Shown piece after piece: positions 25,701 through 40,700 of a DNA stretch of 64,000 nucleotides (positions within the stretch are counted from its first letter, which is position 1; the number at the start of each line of letters is the position of its first letter). The stretch covers positions 21,812,336 to 21,876,335 of the forward strand of contig OY754982.1 in NCBI GenBank assembly GCA_963576475.1. The letters run 5' to 3'. The notes beneath the pieces are model-generated. The model made no database searches. It had not been told where the DNA came from and saw nothing but the letters and a program-made list of their open reading frames with translations. The stretch comes from Molanna angustata (taxonomy: Eukaryota; Arthropoda; Insecta; Trichoptera; Molannidae). The translations under genes and the position numbers were made by a program.

Positions 25701-28700
25701 AAATTAAGTGTAGCTAATTTTGTCCCTGAAGAAAAAAAATCCTTTATAATTAATTACGTCAAAACCTCATTTTTTAACATAAATACAAAATACATAGCAG
25801 TAGTAATCATTTATTATAAACAATAATAATCTTGAATCTATTTTTAACTTTTTAAAATTATCAACAGAGTTGTTTTTCCTACAAATTCAACAAAGTTTAT
25901 AAAAATATAACAAATTAATTTTTTATATAATTTTTTTTTAAACACGTAATTTATAAATTTGTAGTGTCTACATGGTAAGTTTATCCTCTAATTTATATTG
26001 ATTTATAAGAGAATATAAAGTCAAATTATTCCGAATGTACGGCACTTGTGTCTGGGAGTGTCTGGGACACATTGTTACTTTTAAAAAAGTGGAAAAATAG
26101 ATTCAAGATTATTATTATTTTTGATAGTGCGTTGTATTTTATATATATGTTTAAAAAAATGATGTTTTGACGTAATTAAATATAAAGGATTTTTTTTCTT
26201 GAGTGACAAAATTAGCTGCACTAAATTTGAAAACGACCCTTAAGCCGGGTATCGATTATGCTCGCTCCTGGAGCTCGCGCCGTGAATGAGTGCGTCGGCT
26301 GTGCGCTCCGCTCCAAATTTTGAAGGCATCTTAACTGTGCGCTCCTGGCGCGCGAGGCAGCTGTTCCAGTATTTATTCGTTTACCATGGACGTTGGAGTT
26401 AAGGTTTGGGTTGCAAAAGAAGATAATTTTTGATAATTAGTGTTAGAAACTATTTTCCATAATAAGCATAATTCCAGTCCAAGTGTTCTTCTGTCCATAC
26501 TTCTATTCACTTTATTTGATTGTATGTTTTACTCTAAGATGTACTTTTGTTCTTTTTGAATGACAGATAATATAGGTACTTGAAGAACTCATTAAGTTTT
26601 CATATCATATCTGATTGCAATAACAATGATCTCATGTACACCATTGATTATGTAAAATACAGCATCATCGCTTTTAATTGTTATTCCTGCAAGACTTTGT
26701 GATTGCGAAATAATCTTTCTATCTTTACATCTCTAAAGGACCATATTTAGACGAGCCGGTGGCAGAGTGACTAGTGCGCTGGATTAGTAATCAAGTGGAC
26801 GTGGGTTTGAATCCTATCTCAACTGATTTCATTCACTTCAGCACAAAAATTTTCTTAGCTTACAGGGAATGTATTATTTTTAGTGATTTTATTCGTTTTT
26901 TATTTTATTTCGAATATGAAACGACAATGACGTTTTTGATTTAATATTTCAAATCCATTGATGTGACTAGTAAAAATATATCTGATATAGATGTCACCAA
27001 AATTCTTGAACCTTTTTGGTTTGAAGGGGGGCGGTTTGCACATATATAAACGAAGCAAAAAGACACAAATTTGCGATCTGCGCCATGTGAGGAGTTCAAG
27101 TTCTTATACGATAATGATACTGGATTTGACACAGTTTATTAAAAATGTAAATCAGAAATTTAATGACATATCAAAAATTTTAGAATGGTAGAGTAACAAA
27201 TAATAATAAAAAAAATAAAAAAAACATTTTTTTTTATTTTATGTTTATTATTCACAAGTTACAATATCACTTCTTTTGTACATATTATATATATCAACCT
27301 CACTAGTCATGTAGCCTGTTCCGAGGTGGTTTGGATGATCCAGGTAAAACATCATCATTCGTCCTTTTCCTCATTACTGAGGATAGCGGCTGTAGTCTGT
27401 CGCCACACGTATGGCCCGCCTCCATGCCAATCTGTTTTGGGCTGAACGCAGAGCACCAGTCACCGAAGACCCCATTGTGGACTTAACCAAATCGCTCCAT
27501 CTGGTCGGTGAGCGACCACGAGATCTCCGTCCCTCCACGCTGCCCATCACAACAAGCTTCTCGAGGCAGTCTGGTTCCCATACCTCAACTAATTTCTTTC
27601 ATCTTAATCAATTAGGTATTACATTTATACCTATTTTTTTAGCGGTATATTCATTCTTTATTTACAATTGTATATTTATAAAAGTACTTTTATGCATATT
27701 ATTTGCATTTCTCAACAGATATCGTGTAAAGAGTGCACACTTTGAGTTTTTCCTTGATGTATTTGTATGAATGGCGTATGTCGTATTATTTTTTGTGTCC
27801 TCTAGAACTCAAACTGACTTCATATTAATATATTTTGTGTAAAGTTCATAAACTTAGTTTTTAGTGATTAGTTTTCCATTGATATCCGTTGATTTCTTCT
27901 CTATGATTTCATCTGTCAAAACTTTTGACCTCGGAAATTGAGAATTTTGATTTTGATACAACAGAAATGCACTCTTCAAAAATGCATTCAGGTATTGTCA
28001 ACTTTTCAAAAAGAAAAAATATACACTTACTAGGAAGTAGTGGAGAGTTTAGTGTTGGCCACAACCCATTCATTTGTAACTATGTTTGATTTACGCCAGG
28101 ATATATATTACATTCATAGGATGTGATAATTTGTGGTTTCCTAAGATACATGTAACTTTTGCATTCAATACAATATTATGTTGATTGATTTATTGTTAAC
28201 CACAGTTGTGTTCAATTATTGTTTCTTATCCAATAAATGAAACATTGAAAATTGTAGGTAAATTTAGATTATACGGGTAAAAAAAGACATTAATAATTTT
28301 AATCAAACAATTATTTCTCATGGAAAGGATCTTTGATAAAAATCACTTAACATGGGCCCTTCCTGTGATTTTAAGTATTTTTTTTTAATTTGGACTGTCA
28401 TAATAGGCATGATGACTAATTTTGAAAAACTATCTCACGATGTTTTTACGCATTCACTGTTTTCAAATATATATACATTTCTACATAAAATAAAGGTTTA
28501 GTAGCAAAAATCGCCATTTTAAAATCAAATTTGACATTTACGCCAAAAAAAGCTTGTAGTATCATGGCGGCTGCCGACCCTGACGGTGACGTCATGGTAT
28601 CGTAAACTGCATATCACTACTATATGTAATATATGTGTTCTAAGACGATTTGTGTATTTATAATCAATTCAAAAGTGCATAAGTGTTGTGCGGTCCCTAA

Positions 28701-31700
28701 ATGTACAAACACGACGAAAAAAACACCTACTGAGGTATTTGTTTTCGTCCCACGCGAAAAAAAAGAGAAATAAGTGATTAAATTTCGCACGGCGAGACAC
28801 AAGTGAATTTTATTAAGTACGCGTTTACAATGAAGTACAGTATTTGTTCCCCCACTTTTAGCTCTCAATAATATAATATTTACCATTATTTAGGCAATAA
28901 GCATATAAAGAACATCATTAATGTCCAAACGTCAAAATAGGCCATCATAAGTTTCCCGCGTATGTTTTTAGCTTATGAACACATAATGTAGAGAGAAGAA
29001 GGAGCATATTTTATCGATTTTCGAGATGTAAGTTGTATTTAAATTACAGATAAATAAAGTACTTATATGTACTTATTATTAAGTTTTTACGTTTCGAAAT
29101 TCTGATGAACAAAAGTCTTTGTTCGACGCAAAGAAATATCCGACCATCAAAAGTTCCATTCTAGTTAAGAGTAGTTAAGACAGGCAGAAAAATAACTACT
29201 ATGGCTGCTATTGCTAAAAATAATGATAGCAGATAAATATAGCTTGTTATGAACACAATACAAATAACGAGCGCTATGTAATAATTCGTATGCTGCTAAA
29301 ATTGTAACGATGTTTTAAAACGCATGCTTCGCGTAATCGCCGTCGTTTCGCAAATCGCTTCATTGCATGAAAAAAATATAGCTTGCTAGTTTAGTTTGGC
29401 AGTGACCAGCATCATAACATGTCGAACGTTCGTCAGCTCACCATCGCATGACAAAATTGTAGAATACTAAAACTAAATTAGTTTACCATACGTTGCGAGC
29501 GTTCATTATTTATTTATTTATTCAATAAAAACTAAGTTACATACAAAATACAATTAACATAGGCCCGATATTACAGTCGGCCCTCAACTCATTGAGTTTG
29601 CCAAACTCAAGATTAATGTTAAGGGGAGATTGAATCCATTTCCGTATTACAGTGCAATATGACATGTCAGTTACTAAATCTTCAATTATAGACATATTTC
29701 ACTTTTTCTGTGGTTATTATCTGTCAAATTTAAATAACCTCAAATAATACGAAATACAAAACGGGACGCTACGACTTTAAATACCATTGTTTTATTATCC
29801 AACATGGTAAATTAAATTTTTTTCACCAAAATAATGCTTTTAAATGCCCGTGTTCGTTTCAATACGGCTGTCAGTTTGTTTTGTTGTGTGGCGCCACCTT
29901 CGATACAACACTGAAACTACACACGTTGCCTAACGCCTCTAGTGATAGAAACTGAAACTACACGAGTTGCCTAGCAAATGACAGTTGACTCACAGTTAAG
30001 TACTTAATCTGCCAGAAACGTTGAGTTAAATATTTGTCGTTTTAGTGACGTATTTGAGGGAAGATTAGGTCTAAACGGACACTGTAATACGCTATATTTT
30101 TGTAAAACTTGAGTTTAGCTCTTAAACTGACACTGTAATACCGGCCCATAGTGTCCCCCGATAGGTAGGCGAGTATCTAGGTAAATTGAAACTATTTGCT
30201 TTGATGAATACTTGTTCCATTTATATTTAATTTGTTTTAGTTTTAAGTATCTAATTAAAATATTAATATATCGATAACACCAAAATAAACATAGTCCAGA
30301 CCGACAATTAATGCGTATATTGTATTGAAGACTATCAGAAGAATTGACGCGACCATACTATGACGTCGTGCGCTCTGATTGTTTTTTCTCATAAAATGGC
30401 GGACTAACACATTTTGTATTTTTATATTTATAATATTATTATTATTCACTCCTATAAATTAAAAAAAAAACATTTTTTAAATCTTTATAACCTATTTTAT
30501 TTTTTAAAATCATAGTTTCAATGATTTTTTTCTTACAGTCATCACACCTATTACATATTTTAATATATTAATCATAATATGTATATGAATCATAACAGTT
30601 ATCCCATATGTATATTAGATTCATCATAATACATTGTGTATTTCCATTTCAACCTCATGTAACACTGTACAACTCCCACAAACAATATAATTACATCATT
30701 TTATTTTATAATCAAGCAATGAAAGCCACCAAGTTATTTATTTCTGAAACGTTAAATATTCTCCACCACGTTACAATACTCGGTGCGTGTTATAACAGAT
30801 GCGTCAACGATTCAATAGAGCGGATAGCGATATTATTTGGTTTATTGTCCCAAATAAACCAAATAAATCAATAAATAAAAATAGCATGTTAAAAATAAGC
30901 AGCATATTCCATATAGCTTGTTATGAAAAAAATAGCCATTTCGAACAACACAACAGTTGACAGTAACAAACACAATTGACAGTGACAATATGGTGACGTC
31001 ATGCGCTCTGATTGGTGTTTCACATAAAATGGCGGACAAACATATTTTGTATTTTTATTTTAATAATATTAATATTATTCGCTCTTTTAAAATGAAAATA
31101 AATATATTTTTTCAAATCTTTATAACATATTTTATCTAATAAAATCATAATTTCAATGATTTTTTCTTACTGTCATCACGCCTATTATTGTATCAATGTT
31201 GTGAATAATTATTTTGAATAATTTTAGAGTTCACTACAAACGTAAAAATTTCCCCGCTAAAGTTCCTTACAAACCCTACATACGTTCCTTAAAACCCTAC
31301 AAACGTTCCTTACAAACGTTCATTACAAATGTAAACGTTACCCTACAAACGTAATCTTGTTGTATGGGCAGTCGAAGAAAAAGTTTGGGAACCTACAGTT
31401 CTTATTTATAATGCTGGAGACTGTAATATATGTACAAAGAGTAAGGAATATAAAATGGTCTGTGGTAATGTATCTTTTTCTATTCATAGTCTTTCTATTT
31501 AAAATGTTTTGCAGATAAAACAATATTAGTTTTAGTTATGATAATTATAACTAATTTGCGTTTAATTGACAGTTTAAACATAGATGATGTCTTGTTATAA
31601 GTCTCTCTGTATTTGCTTTAATGGCTGTTTAAGTTGAAAGGAAATAGGTAATAACTCGCAATAAAGACGCAATTGTTACACCAGTGGTTGAGAAAACAAG

Positions 31701-34700
31701 CGTAATTATTGAAAAAATTAACAACAATTGTTTTAACTAATATTTATTCATGAAGGATTTTTTTTAATTTCAACAAGAATATTTCACCGGTAAACTGCTC
31801 AAATGATTTAACTAAACGATAAACATAGATGCCATCAAGCCGTGTCCATAACAGGGGTACACAAAGATTTAACTAAACGATAAACATAGATACCATCAAG
31901 CCGTGTCCATAACAGGGGTACACAAAGATTTAACTAAACGATAAACATAGATACCATCAAGCCGTGTCCATAACAGGGGTACACAAAGATTTAACTAAAT
32001 GATAAACATAGATACCATCAAGCCGTGTCCATAACAGGGGTACACAAAGATTTAACTAAATGATAAACATAGATACCATCAAGCCGTGTCCATAACAGGG
32101 GTACACAAAGATTTAACTAAACGATAAACATAGATACCATCAAGCCGTGTCCATAACAGGGGTACACAAAGATTTAACTAAACGATAAACATAGATACCA
32201 TCAAGCCGTGTCCATAACAGGGGTACACAAAGATTTAACTAAACGATAAACATAGATACCATCAAGCCGTGTCCATAACAGGGGTACACAAAGATTTAAC
32301 TAAACGATAAACATAGATACCATCAAGCCGTGTCCATAACAGGGGTACACAAAGATTTAACTAAATGATAAACATAGATACCATCAAGCCGTGTCCATAA
32401 CAGGGGTACACAAAGATTTAACTAAAAGATAAACATAGATACCATCAAGCCGTGTCCATAACAGGGGTACACAAAGATTTAACTTAACGATAAACATAGA
32501 TACCATCAAGCCGTGTCCATAACAGGGGTACACAAAGAAATCTGAGCACAATACACATTTATATTCGTACATCGTCTCATAGATGCTCTTTTCGCATTGT
32601 TTGAAAATGTGTTGGATCCAGCAATTGTGATCCCTAATCACAGCATCTCAAAGGCATCAATCATCCTTTCCATTCCACTCACACACAATGTTGTCAGCCT
32701 TCGTGGCTCAGTTGTGTTGATATCTGATTCCTGAACCAAAGGTCCCAGGTTGGATTCCCAATAGAGACACAGTTTTTAATTGTGTATTTAGTCTGGATCT
32801 GTGAGACAATATCATTAGTCTCCAGAATGTGACAACTTGTTATTGAATGCAAGTTAGATGAATATTCGACATTGTGTCCACTCAAAAAGCAATACGATAC
32901 TAAACAACATAATTTGCAGTATTCGATTGAACTTTAGGCCTCGGTTTCGACCACCTTCACAACTTAGATTGATATATTTATGAAAAAGTTGAAAATCTGC
33001 CTGAGGAGGGTAAGGTTAGTTACAAAACCGGTCGCAAGCTACATATATAATTTTTTTTATTTATTTGTCATATTTATCAAAAAAAGCTGATTGGTTCATG
33101 ACAATAATTTATAGTTAACATTCTAATTGTCATATAGTAGTCGTTTATATTCAGCAACTTGATACAAAAGTCTGGTATTCAATTCCCGTTGGAATGCTTT
33201 TTCGTTCATAATTTTTAGTTGGTCTGGCAAATTATTGCGGTGACAGAGTCCTTTGCACAAGTGGTTTGAACATTAAATCTTCATTTAAATGTACCACTAA
33301 GTTAACAATCTGATATTTGAGGACATTTATATGGTTTATAAATAGTTTTATTATATAATTTTGCAGTAGTCAAACCTTCAGCTTTGACTAGGGCCGAACA
33401 TTTATATTCGGCTTGGACCAAAATCTGACCTTTGGTCGGACACTAACAGTTTGTAGAATGTCCATATTATGTATGGTACTCTATACCTATCAAGTATGTA
33501 GTTAGTTAGTTAGTAGGCATGGGCATGTTAGTTTTGTTGATGTTGTATTTGTATTAATAAATTATTGTTCGCTGTTTTAATATTTGATATTGTGTCATTA
33601 GTAAATGTTAAATAGCTGATCATTTACCTGTTTCAGACATTATCCACTTGACATTTGCAAGGTGCATAGGTCTTCACAAAATATATCATTTACATTCAAA
33701 TTTTATGAATATTTAGTCAAATGGGTAATGAAGAAAACGACAACGTGGTTAGGATTTTTAATTTGGGTAAATTATTATTATAGTAAACATCGCCCATTTA
33801 TAATCAATATTAAGTACTCTTGCGGTATACTTTTTCTTCAATAGAGGAGCGAGGCAAGGTCGGGTGTTATCATCTTGGGTTTTAAATCTATTTACATTTA
33901 AGAATAAAATTATCAGTCTAAAACTAGAAAGTGTGATGTATGCAGATTTTTTATTTTATTTTATTTTTATTTTTTATTTGTTTGGAAACTTAACAGCTAT
34001 ACATTTATAATACTTAATTGCAAATGAGAATACAAAATAAATAGCCAATTATAAAGTTTCACATATTTAAATTATTATATGTTATTGATGTTGGGTAGTC
34101 ATTGTAAGATGGTGAGTGTATGTGGGGGAAAGGGAAGGGTAATGGATATAGGAAAGCGTTGAGGAAGGGATGAATGTTTAAGGAAAGTAGGTTTGATTTT
34201 TAACCAGTAATATTACCAATAACTGCGCGTAATTGGCGTTTCATCGATGTCTGTGTGGAGTTAAATATATCAGGTTGGGGGTCAAGACTATTGTAATAAT
34301 TTAAGCATCTGTTGACATAATTATTCTGTGCGTAATTTGTTCTGCAGTATGGTGTATAGAAACTGGTGTATAGATGACAAAATGTGTCAGAGGCTGTAGT
34401 TACAGTAAATCCTTTCCTCCAGACTATAATTTTTTTATTCCCCATGTTATCTCCTTCAGTGAGAAATGTTTGTTTTTCTTTGATTAACATAAAAATAATG
34501 TTTTCTGAGAAATAGGTAATTCCTATGTAGATTATATCTATCTATGTAAATTCAACATCAGCGTACAAATTTTTGTTGTATAAAAATAAACATGATGATT
34601 TGCATACTACACTGTGTTTTCTTCATACTAAGTTGTTGACTGCAGTAGGATAGTCATTTAGCTTTGGCGTCTTGGGTTTGATTCCCAGCAGATGAAATTT

Positions 34701-37700
34701 TTTTCAGAAAAAAACAGAAAAACCATGTTTCCATTTGGAATCGTACCCCCGAATATATAGTTTCAAAACACATTCTTCTGCTGTTCAAGCTTCTTACATT
34801 TTTCTTCTTCAGAATGACCTGCCATCACTTTCTTGGACAACTCTGAATCTCTCGTTTCATTCCTGTCAGCCTTGCATATTTTCTTCATCAGGCGTGTTTC
34901 ACTCATTCTTACTAAGTGGCGAAACCATCTCAACATGTAAATAAAATATCAATGAATACAAAAAATAGTCTTAAGAATAAATGAGATTCGTTATAATACT
35001 AGATGCGTGATGGCAGAGCAGTTAGCGGGCTGGGTTTGTAATCCAGTGGTCGCATTTTCGAATCCTGGCACGACCAATTTCATTCACCTATAGCACAAGC
35101 ATTTATGCTTAATTTAGGGAATGTATGAAGATGTACATATACTTGTTTCAACGACATATTCATTTATTTTAATAAAAAAAACATAGTAAAATACATACAT
35201 ATATTCATAGATACCATCATGCCATATTCCACAGTTTGTGGGTAACCAGTAACAGGTGTGCGGGTATGTATAACCCTATAAAAAAAGCACTACACGTATG
35301 TGTATACCCACACATACTTCGTCTCGTCTCACCTAAAATGACAACTCATTGCTGAAGTATGTGAGATATTATTTTGCTTGTTGTATTTTCGATTACTCGG
35401 CTCTTATGGGACACCCGAAAACAATGATACCAGAAAACTGTGGAAGCACTATTCTACGTCGGTGCCTCACATCAAAGAAATTAGAAAATTTTTCAACTTT
35501 ATTGAAATATCAAATGAATCTGTTGAAGACATTTTGAACATGCATTGTTATCAGGAATACACAAATTCACATATTATAAGTTGAAAACTTGTTTGTTCAC
35601 TTTTTGTATAATACTAATGTAAAATATGTGAAATGAATCACATGCGTAAACAAAAATATACAAGCAAGCCAAAAAAATATAACAACATCTTCCTGTTTCT
35701 ATGACTTTATAATAATATCAATAGACGAACATTGTTTAATGGGTGTTTTCCTGTTATTTTGATTATATTATGTATCTCATATATTATGTCATTATCGGAA
35801 AAACATTTTTAAACATAATAAATGGACAAGACTTTGATCTTAGGATGAAGAGAAGGTTAACAAAAAAAAACATAATCAGTTTGTACATTGTTTGAATACA
35901 TATTTATATTATGATCAAAAACAACAGTTGTATGTTTCTTAAGTAAATTGGCAAGATAATATTAATTGTGATGGACTTATTGCCCAGTGGCAATACCTTT
36001 CAGTCAATCACTCTAGTAATTACATTAAGTAGGTATAGCGGTAACAAGGTATATTCAAAAAGTATTATTCACAAATATAAACATTGATAAATAAAGTATT
36101 ACATACAAACCATTGCGCCATGTCCCTCACGGGGTAGGCAGAGACAACCAAACTCCACTTTCTATCTTGACACACATTCATCGCCTCGTCGACATTCATA
36201 CATCGTCTTATACATGTTCGCCTGTTGTTCATGCTTCTAACATTTCCATCCTTTCAAAATACCGTTCACATGGACGTGCCATCCCTTGGGCGGCCCCGAC
36301 CTCTCATTCCATTCCTGTCCGCAATGTATATTTTCTTCATCAGGCGTTCCTCATTCATTCTCCCCATGTGGCCAAACTATCTCAATTAATAAAAGAAAAG
36401 AACAATGAGAATCCAGCCCACGATCACCTCAAAATCTTGGTTTTAGGGAAGAGGATTTTCCAGAAGAGACATTTCCTGTTTGAGGAGAATGAGAATTGGT
36501 CACTGTATTGTGGCGAGGATTGTCACTATTAGAGGAGGAGACTCTAGACCATGTTTTTTTAATTGTAATAACCGGTCTAATATCAGTGGTTTGTATCAGT
36601 CCTTGATACCACCTGTTATCTCTTAATAATTAAAAAAAACATGTCTTATTGTTTAAATTTCTTAAAACACACAACATTGAACTGTAACTTAATTTTGAAT
36701 TTATTAATATTCTCCTAAAACTTCTCCTAACTTTCCTTTTTTAATTTATATTTTAATTCAAGGCATATAGCTCCTAAATATGGTGAATTGCCAAATAAAG
36801 CAAAAAAAATGGTGTAAAATATGATTTAACTATAATTATATTAAAAAGAATGTAAAGAGGAATTAATAGCTATGTATTTTTGAAAACCATTGAGCTAGGA
36901 TCTCTGATAAAATATGATTTAACTATAATTATATTAAAAAGAATGTAAAGAGGAATTAATAGCTATGTATTTTTGAAAACCATTGAGCTAGGATCTCTGA
37001 TAAAATATGATTCAACTATAATTATATTAAAAAGAATGTAAAGAGGAATTAATAGCTATGTATTTTTGAAAACCATTGAGCTAGGATCTCTGATAAAATA
37101 TGATTTAACTATAATTATATTAAAAAGAATGTAAAGAGGAATTAATAGCTATGTATTTTTGAAAACCATTGAGCTAGGATCTCTGATAAAATCGGGTAAT
37201 TGATTCCTCCGACTGCCGACCACCGTGGCACAGTTGGTAAGCCGTTTGGTTTCTGTGCGGGCGTCCTGGGTTCGATCCCCGGCAGGGGAGAAATTATTTA
37301 AATTAATTTCTCACACTAATATTGTTTCTCAGGGCTGGAAATACGGGGTAGTTGGAAGAAATTGCCATATGGCAATAAACTCGCAACTTGCGCAGGGTGC
37401 AAAGAAGTGTTTATTATTATTATTCCTTAGCTGGAGATATTGGGATATTCAAATTTGAAAATGACGAGATTAGGATACTGAGGATTTATAACTGAACCAA
37501 AATTATTCCATATCCTTAATGTGATGTCTTGAAAGAATGAATTTGAAAAATAATTGGCCACATATTAAGATAGAATATGAACTTAAAAGGGGTAATGTAT
37601 GTCTGGCAGGATAGAAAAATGTGGTGTTCTCATATTCTAGCCTACCCTGCAGAAAACACAATGTGATATAGTAAATAACAATCCAGTTGCGGTGTAACAT

Positions 37701-40700
37701 ATGTATGAATATGACATATTTAGCTTCACCCTTTGAATGAATTGACCCCAAAAAAATTACCGTTGAGTGGATTTGGAATGGTAAAATATCCACATACAAT
37801 TGAATGCACACCCCTGTAATTTGTGTCGTCGTCACTCTGTGTGTCAGTTTTGTATATTTATATTAGTCTTGTTCAAATAATATACTTTGTCTATGTATTA
37901 AACATATTAAAAAATAAAGGCTGCAGCAAAAATATCTATCTGATAATACTTGATTTCCTCTTCCTCAACTCTTCCTCACCTTATCCTTTTGTTTTCCTTT
38001 TACTTTGAATTGTTCTTATGTTAATTTTCCTTTTCTCTTGTTATCTTCTGTTACCTTTTTGCCATAGTACATATTGTATTGTATATTATCATCATCATCA
38101 TCAACTTGGTCGGTTGGAAAAAATTGCCGTTTAACAATAAACCTGCCAGGGTACAAATTATTTATACAAGAAGATAAATATCTGTGAAGTACCGGCTAAG
38201 AATAGTGTTTCCAATCTTTTCTATTATTGTTTTCGAGCGTCCCGTAAAGAGTTGGTTAATCTAAAATACAACAGGCAACAATAACATCTAACATAGTTCA
38301 GCAATGAGGTTCACGACTAATTATAAATATTGTGCCTTTATAGGTGAGACGAGACTGGTGTGTGGGTATACACGCATGTGTTGTGCTCCATTTTTATAAG
38401 GTAATGCACACCCGCGCACCTTTCGCTGGTTACCCCACGTTGTGGGATATGCCGTATGAATGATTGGATATCTTAAGTAAATGATGGATAGATGGTTGGT
38501 GGCAGAGCGGTTAGCACGCTGGGCTAGTAATCCAGTGGTTGCGAGTTTGAATCCTGATTTCGAACCCCTATAGCATAAGCATATGCTTAATTTAGGATGT
38601 AAATCTATGAGGATGTATATATGTACTTACTTGTTACAATTCATAAAATGAAAAGTCCATCAATAAAAGTTAGTACAGCGTCATTTTAGGTGAGGATACT
38701 CACGAAAAAATTTAACAAAAATCTTTATTATTTTCACTCGCTAAGTTTGATTGTTCCTAAATATCTAGTATTTTTTAACTTTGAATGTCCCAAATTTTTC
38801 AATTCTGGATCAAATACAAATCTGCGTTAACAAAGGATCTTTTTCCTAATTTGTTCACAATAGGTATATTTTTTTTAATTTGTCACTCGTTTCTATCTTC
38901 AACAGTAATCACCATCTTTTCCAAACATAATTCGAATTCACAATTCAACTCGTAACATAATACTGAATACCAATCAACAAAAAAGTGTTTTTTTTTAAAT
39001 AAAAAATACATCGGTAATTATAAAGTAGTTTCTCATGATGAATATCATCATCCTTTATGATCAAAAGAAACACAAATTATAAAAGAATGTGTCGAAATTG
39101 TGAAAATCCCACTATGATTAATACGTCTGAGAAAAATAAAAATTAACATATTATTTTATTCACTTGGCTCCGGTCCAAAAGAGTCTGAGAGCCAAAAAGA
39201 CTGAATTTAGATAAAAATTTGATTTGAAACGACGAACTGGTCTTTCCGAGCGGATCTCGTGATCTTTGCTATTCGATAGAGTGGCCAATAAAGAAAATTA
39301 ATATATCTTATTCACATTCCATTATTATATTATGTGGGTGTAAAATTAGCCAATATTTACTGTTTTCAAGGAACAAGGAAAATTAAAATTAATAAATATA
39401 CATACATAGATATTGATGTCGTTTCATGAATATGCTTTATCTTTGTAAATGGAGCATAATTTTTTTGTTTTTTAATTCAATATTTACTGTGGAATATTCT
39501 TCGCCCATAGCCTTTGTCCCATTTATTTGGGATCTGCTCTCCTAATCCTCATCTCATCCTCTAAGTCCTTCGAACGAAACCTTGCCTCCTTAAGATCTCT
39601 AGTTATTGTGGTCAATGATCTACCTGGTCTTCTGCTCGGTCCCTTCCAGTGATGATTGTTTAACCATAGAAAACTCTAAGGTTCTTATTACAAACTCATT
39701 ATAGTGTCCGGTAAATAACTTAAGCATTTTCGTTATGGAGTGGAGTAGTTTGCACATATAGCAACCAAACAATAAAACAAATTTATACTCTGCTCACCCC
39801 ACGTGTCATACTCAAGAAGTTTGCCGCTAACTATACATAAGATTATAACTACGATTTTACTCTAATTGTGTTAAAAAATCTTTCTTATTATTTTGAAAAA
39901 TAAAATATTAGATTTATAGTTTAGTGTGTTCTCTGTCCATGTATTTATTGTTCACCCACCCTTATGCAATGTATGTAGATTGTGTTATTAGAAATGCAAT
40001 AATTATATTAAATATTGATTATAATAAATATATAACTAGTTGTTGAAATAGTGATGTATTTATGCTAGTTCATTTTGCACAAGATGTATTTTGCTAGGAT
40101 TAAATTTATGCTACACAGTGTTGTGTTTTCTAGGTCACTAACTTATAACACTATATATTTTGGCACAATTTTTTTTCACCAAGGTTGAATTTTATAAAAA
40201 TTTATAGTATAATTCAAGTTATACACATTAGGTCTCACTATTGGTAACTTGATTACAATCCGACGCTTAGCCAGTTTCAGCCATAATAAAAACTTAGCGT
40301 TAACTAGGTAAGACTTTGTAAATAGGCAAGTCGCAAATAGTAAGTAAAGCTAATTATGTATAGTAATCAGACCCCTAACCGAGTTGCAAATATTTATAAT
40401 CTTTTCAAAAGAAATGCCAGGCTGTTGATCTCTTTTGTACGAGATTGGATGTATGTATGACTAATATCTTGATGAAAATAAATCAACACGTTTGATATCT
40501 CAGTTAAGGATCCGGGGTTTGAAACCGTTATTTACAGCAACTTAAATATAAAAATAATTAAAAAATTTCATTAATAAATATTATTTCTTCAAAAACTTAT
40601 CATCATAGCTCATGTTAACCCTCGTGCAATTTTTGCATACACATTTTTCATAAAAAAAACTATAAAATTCATAGTCATAATAATATGTTGACTGTTTTAT

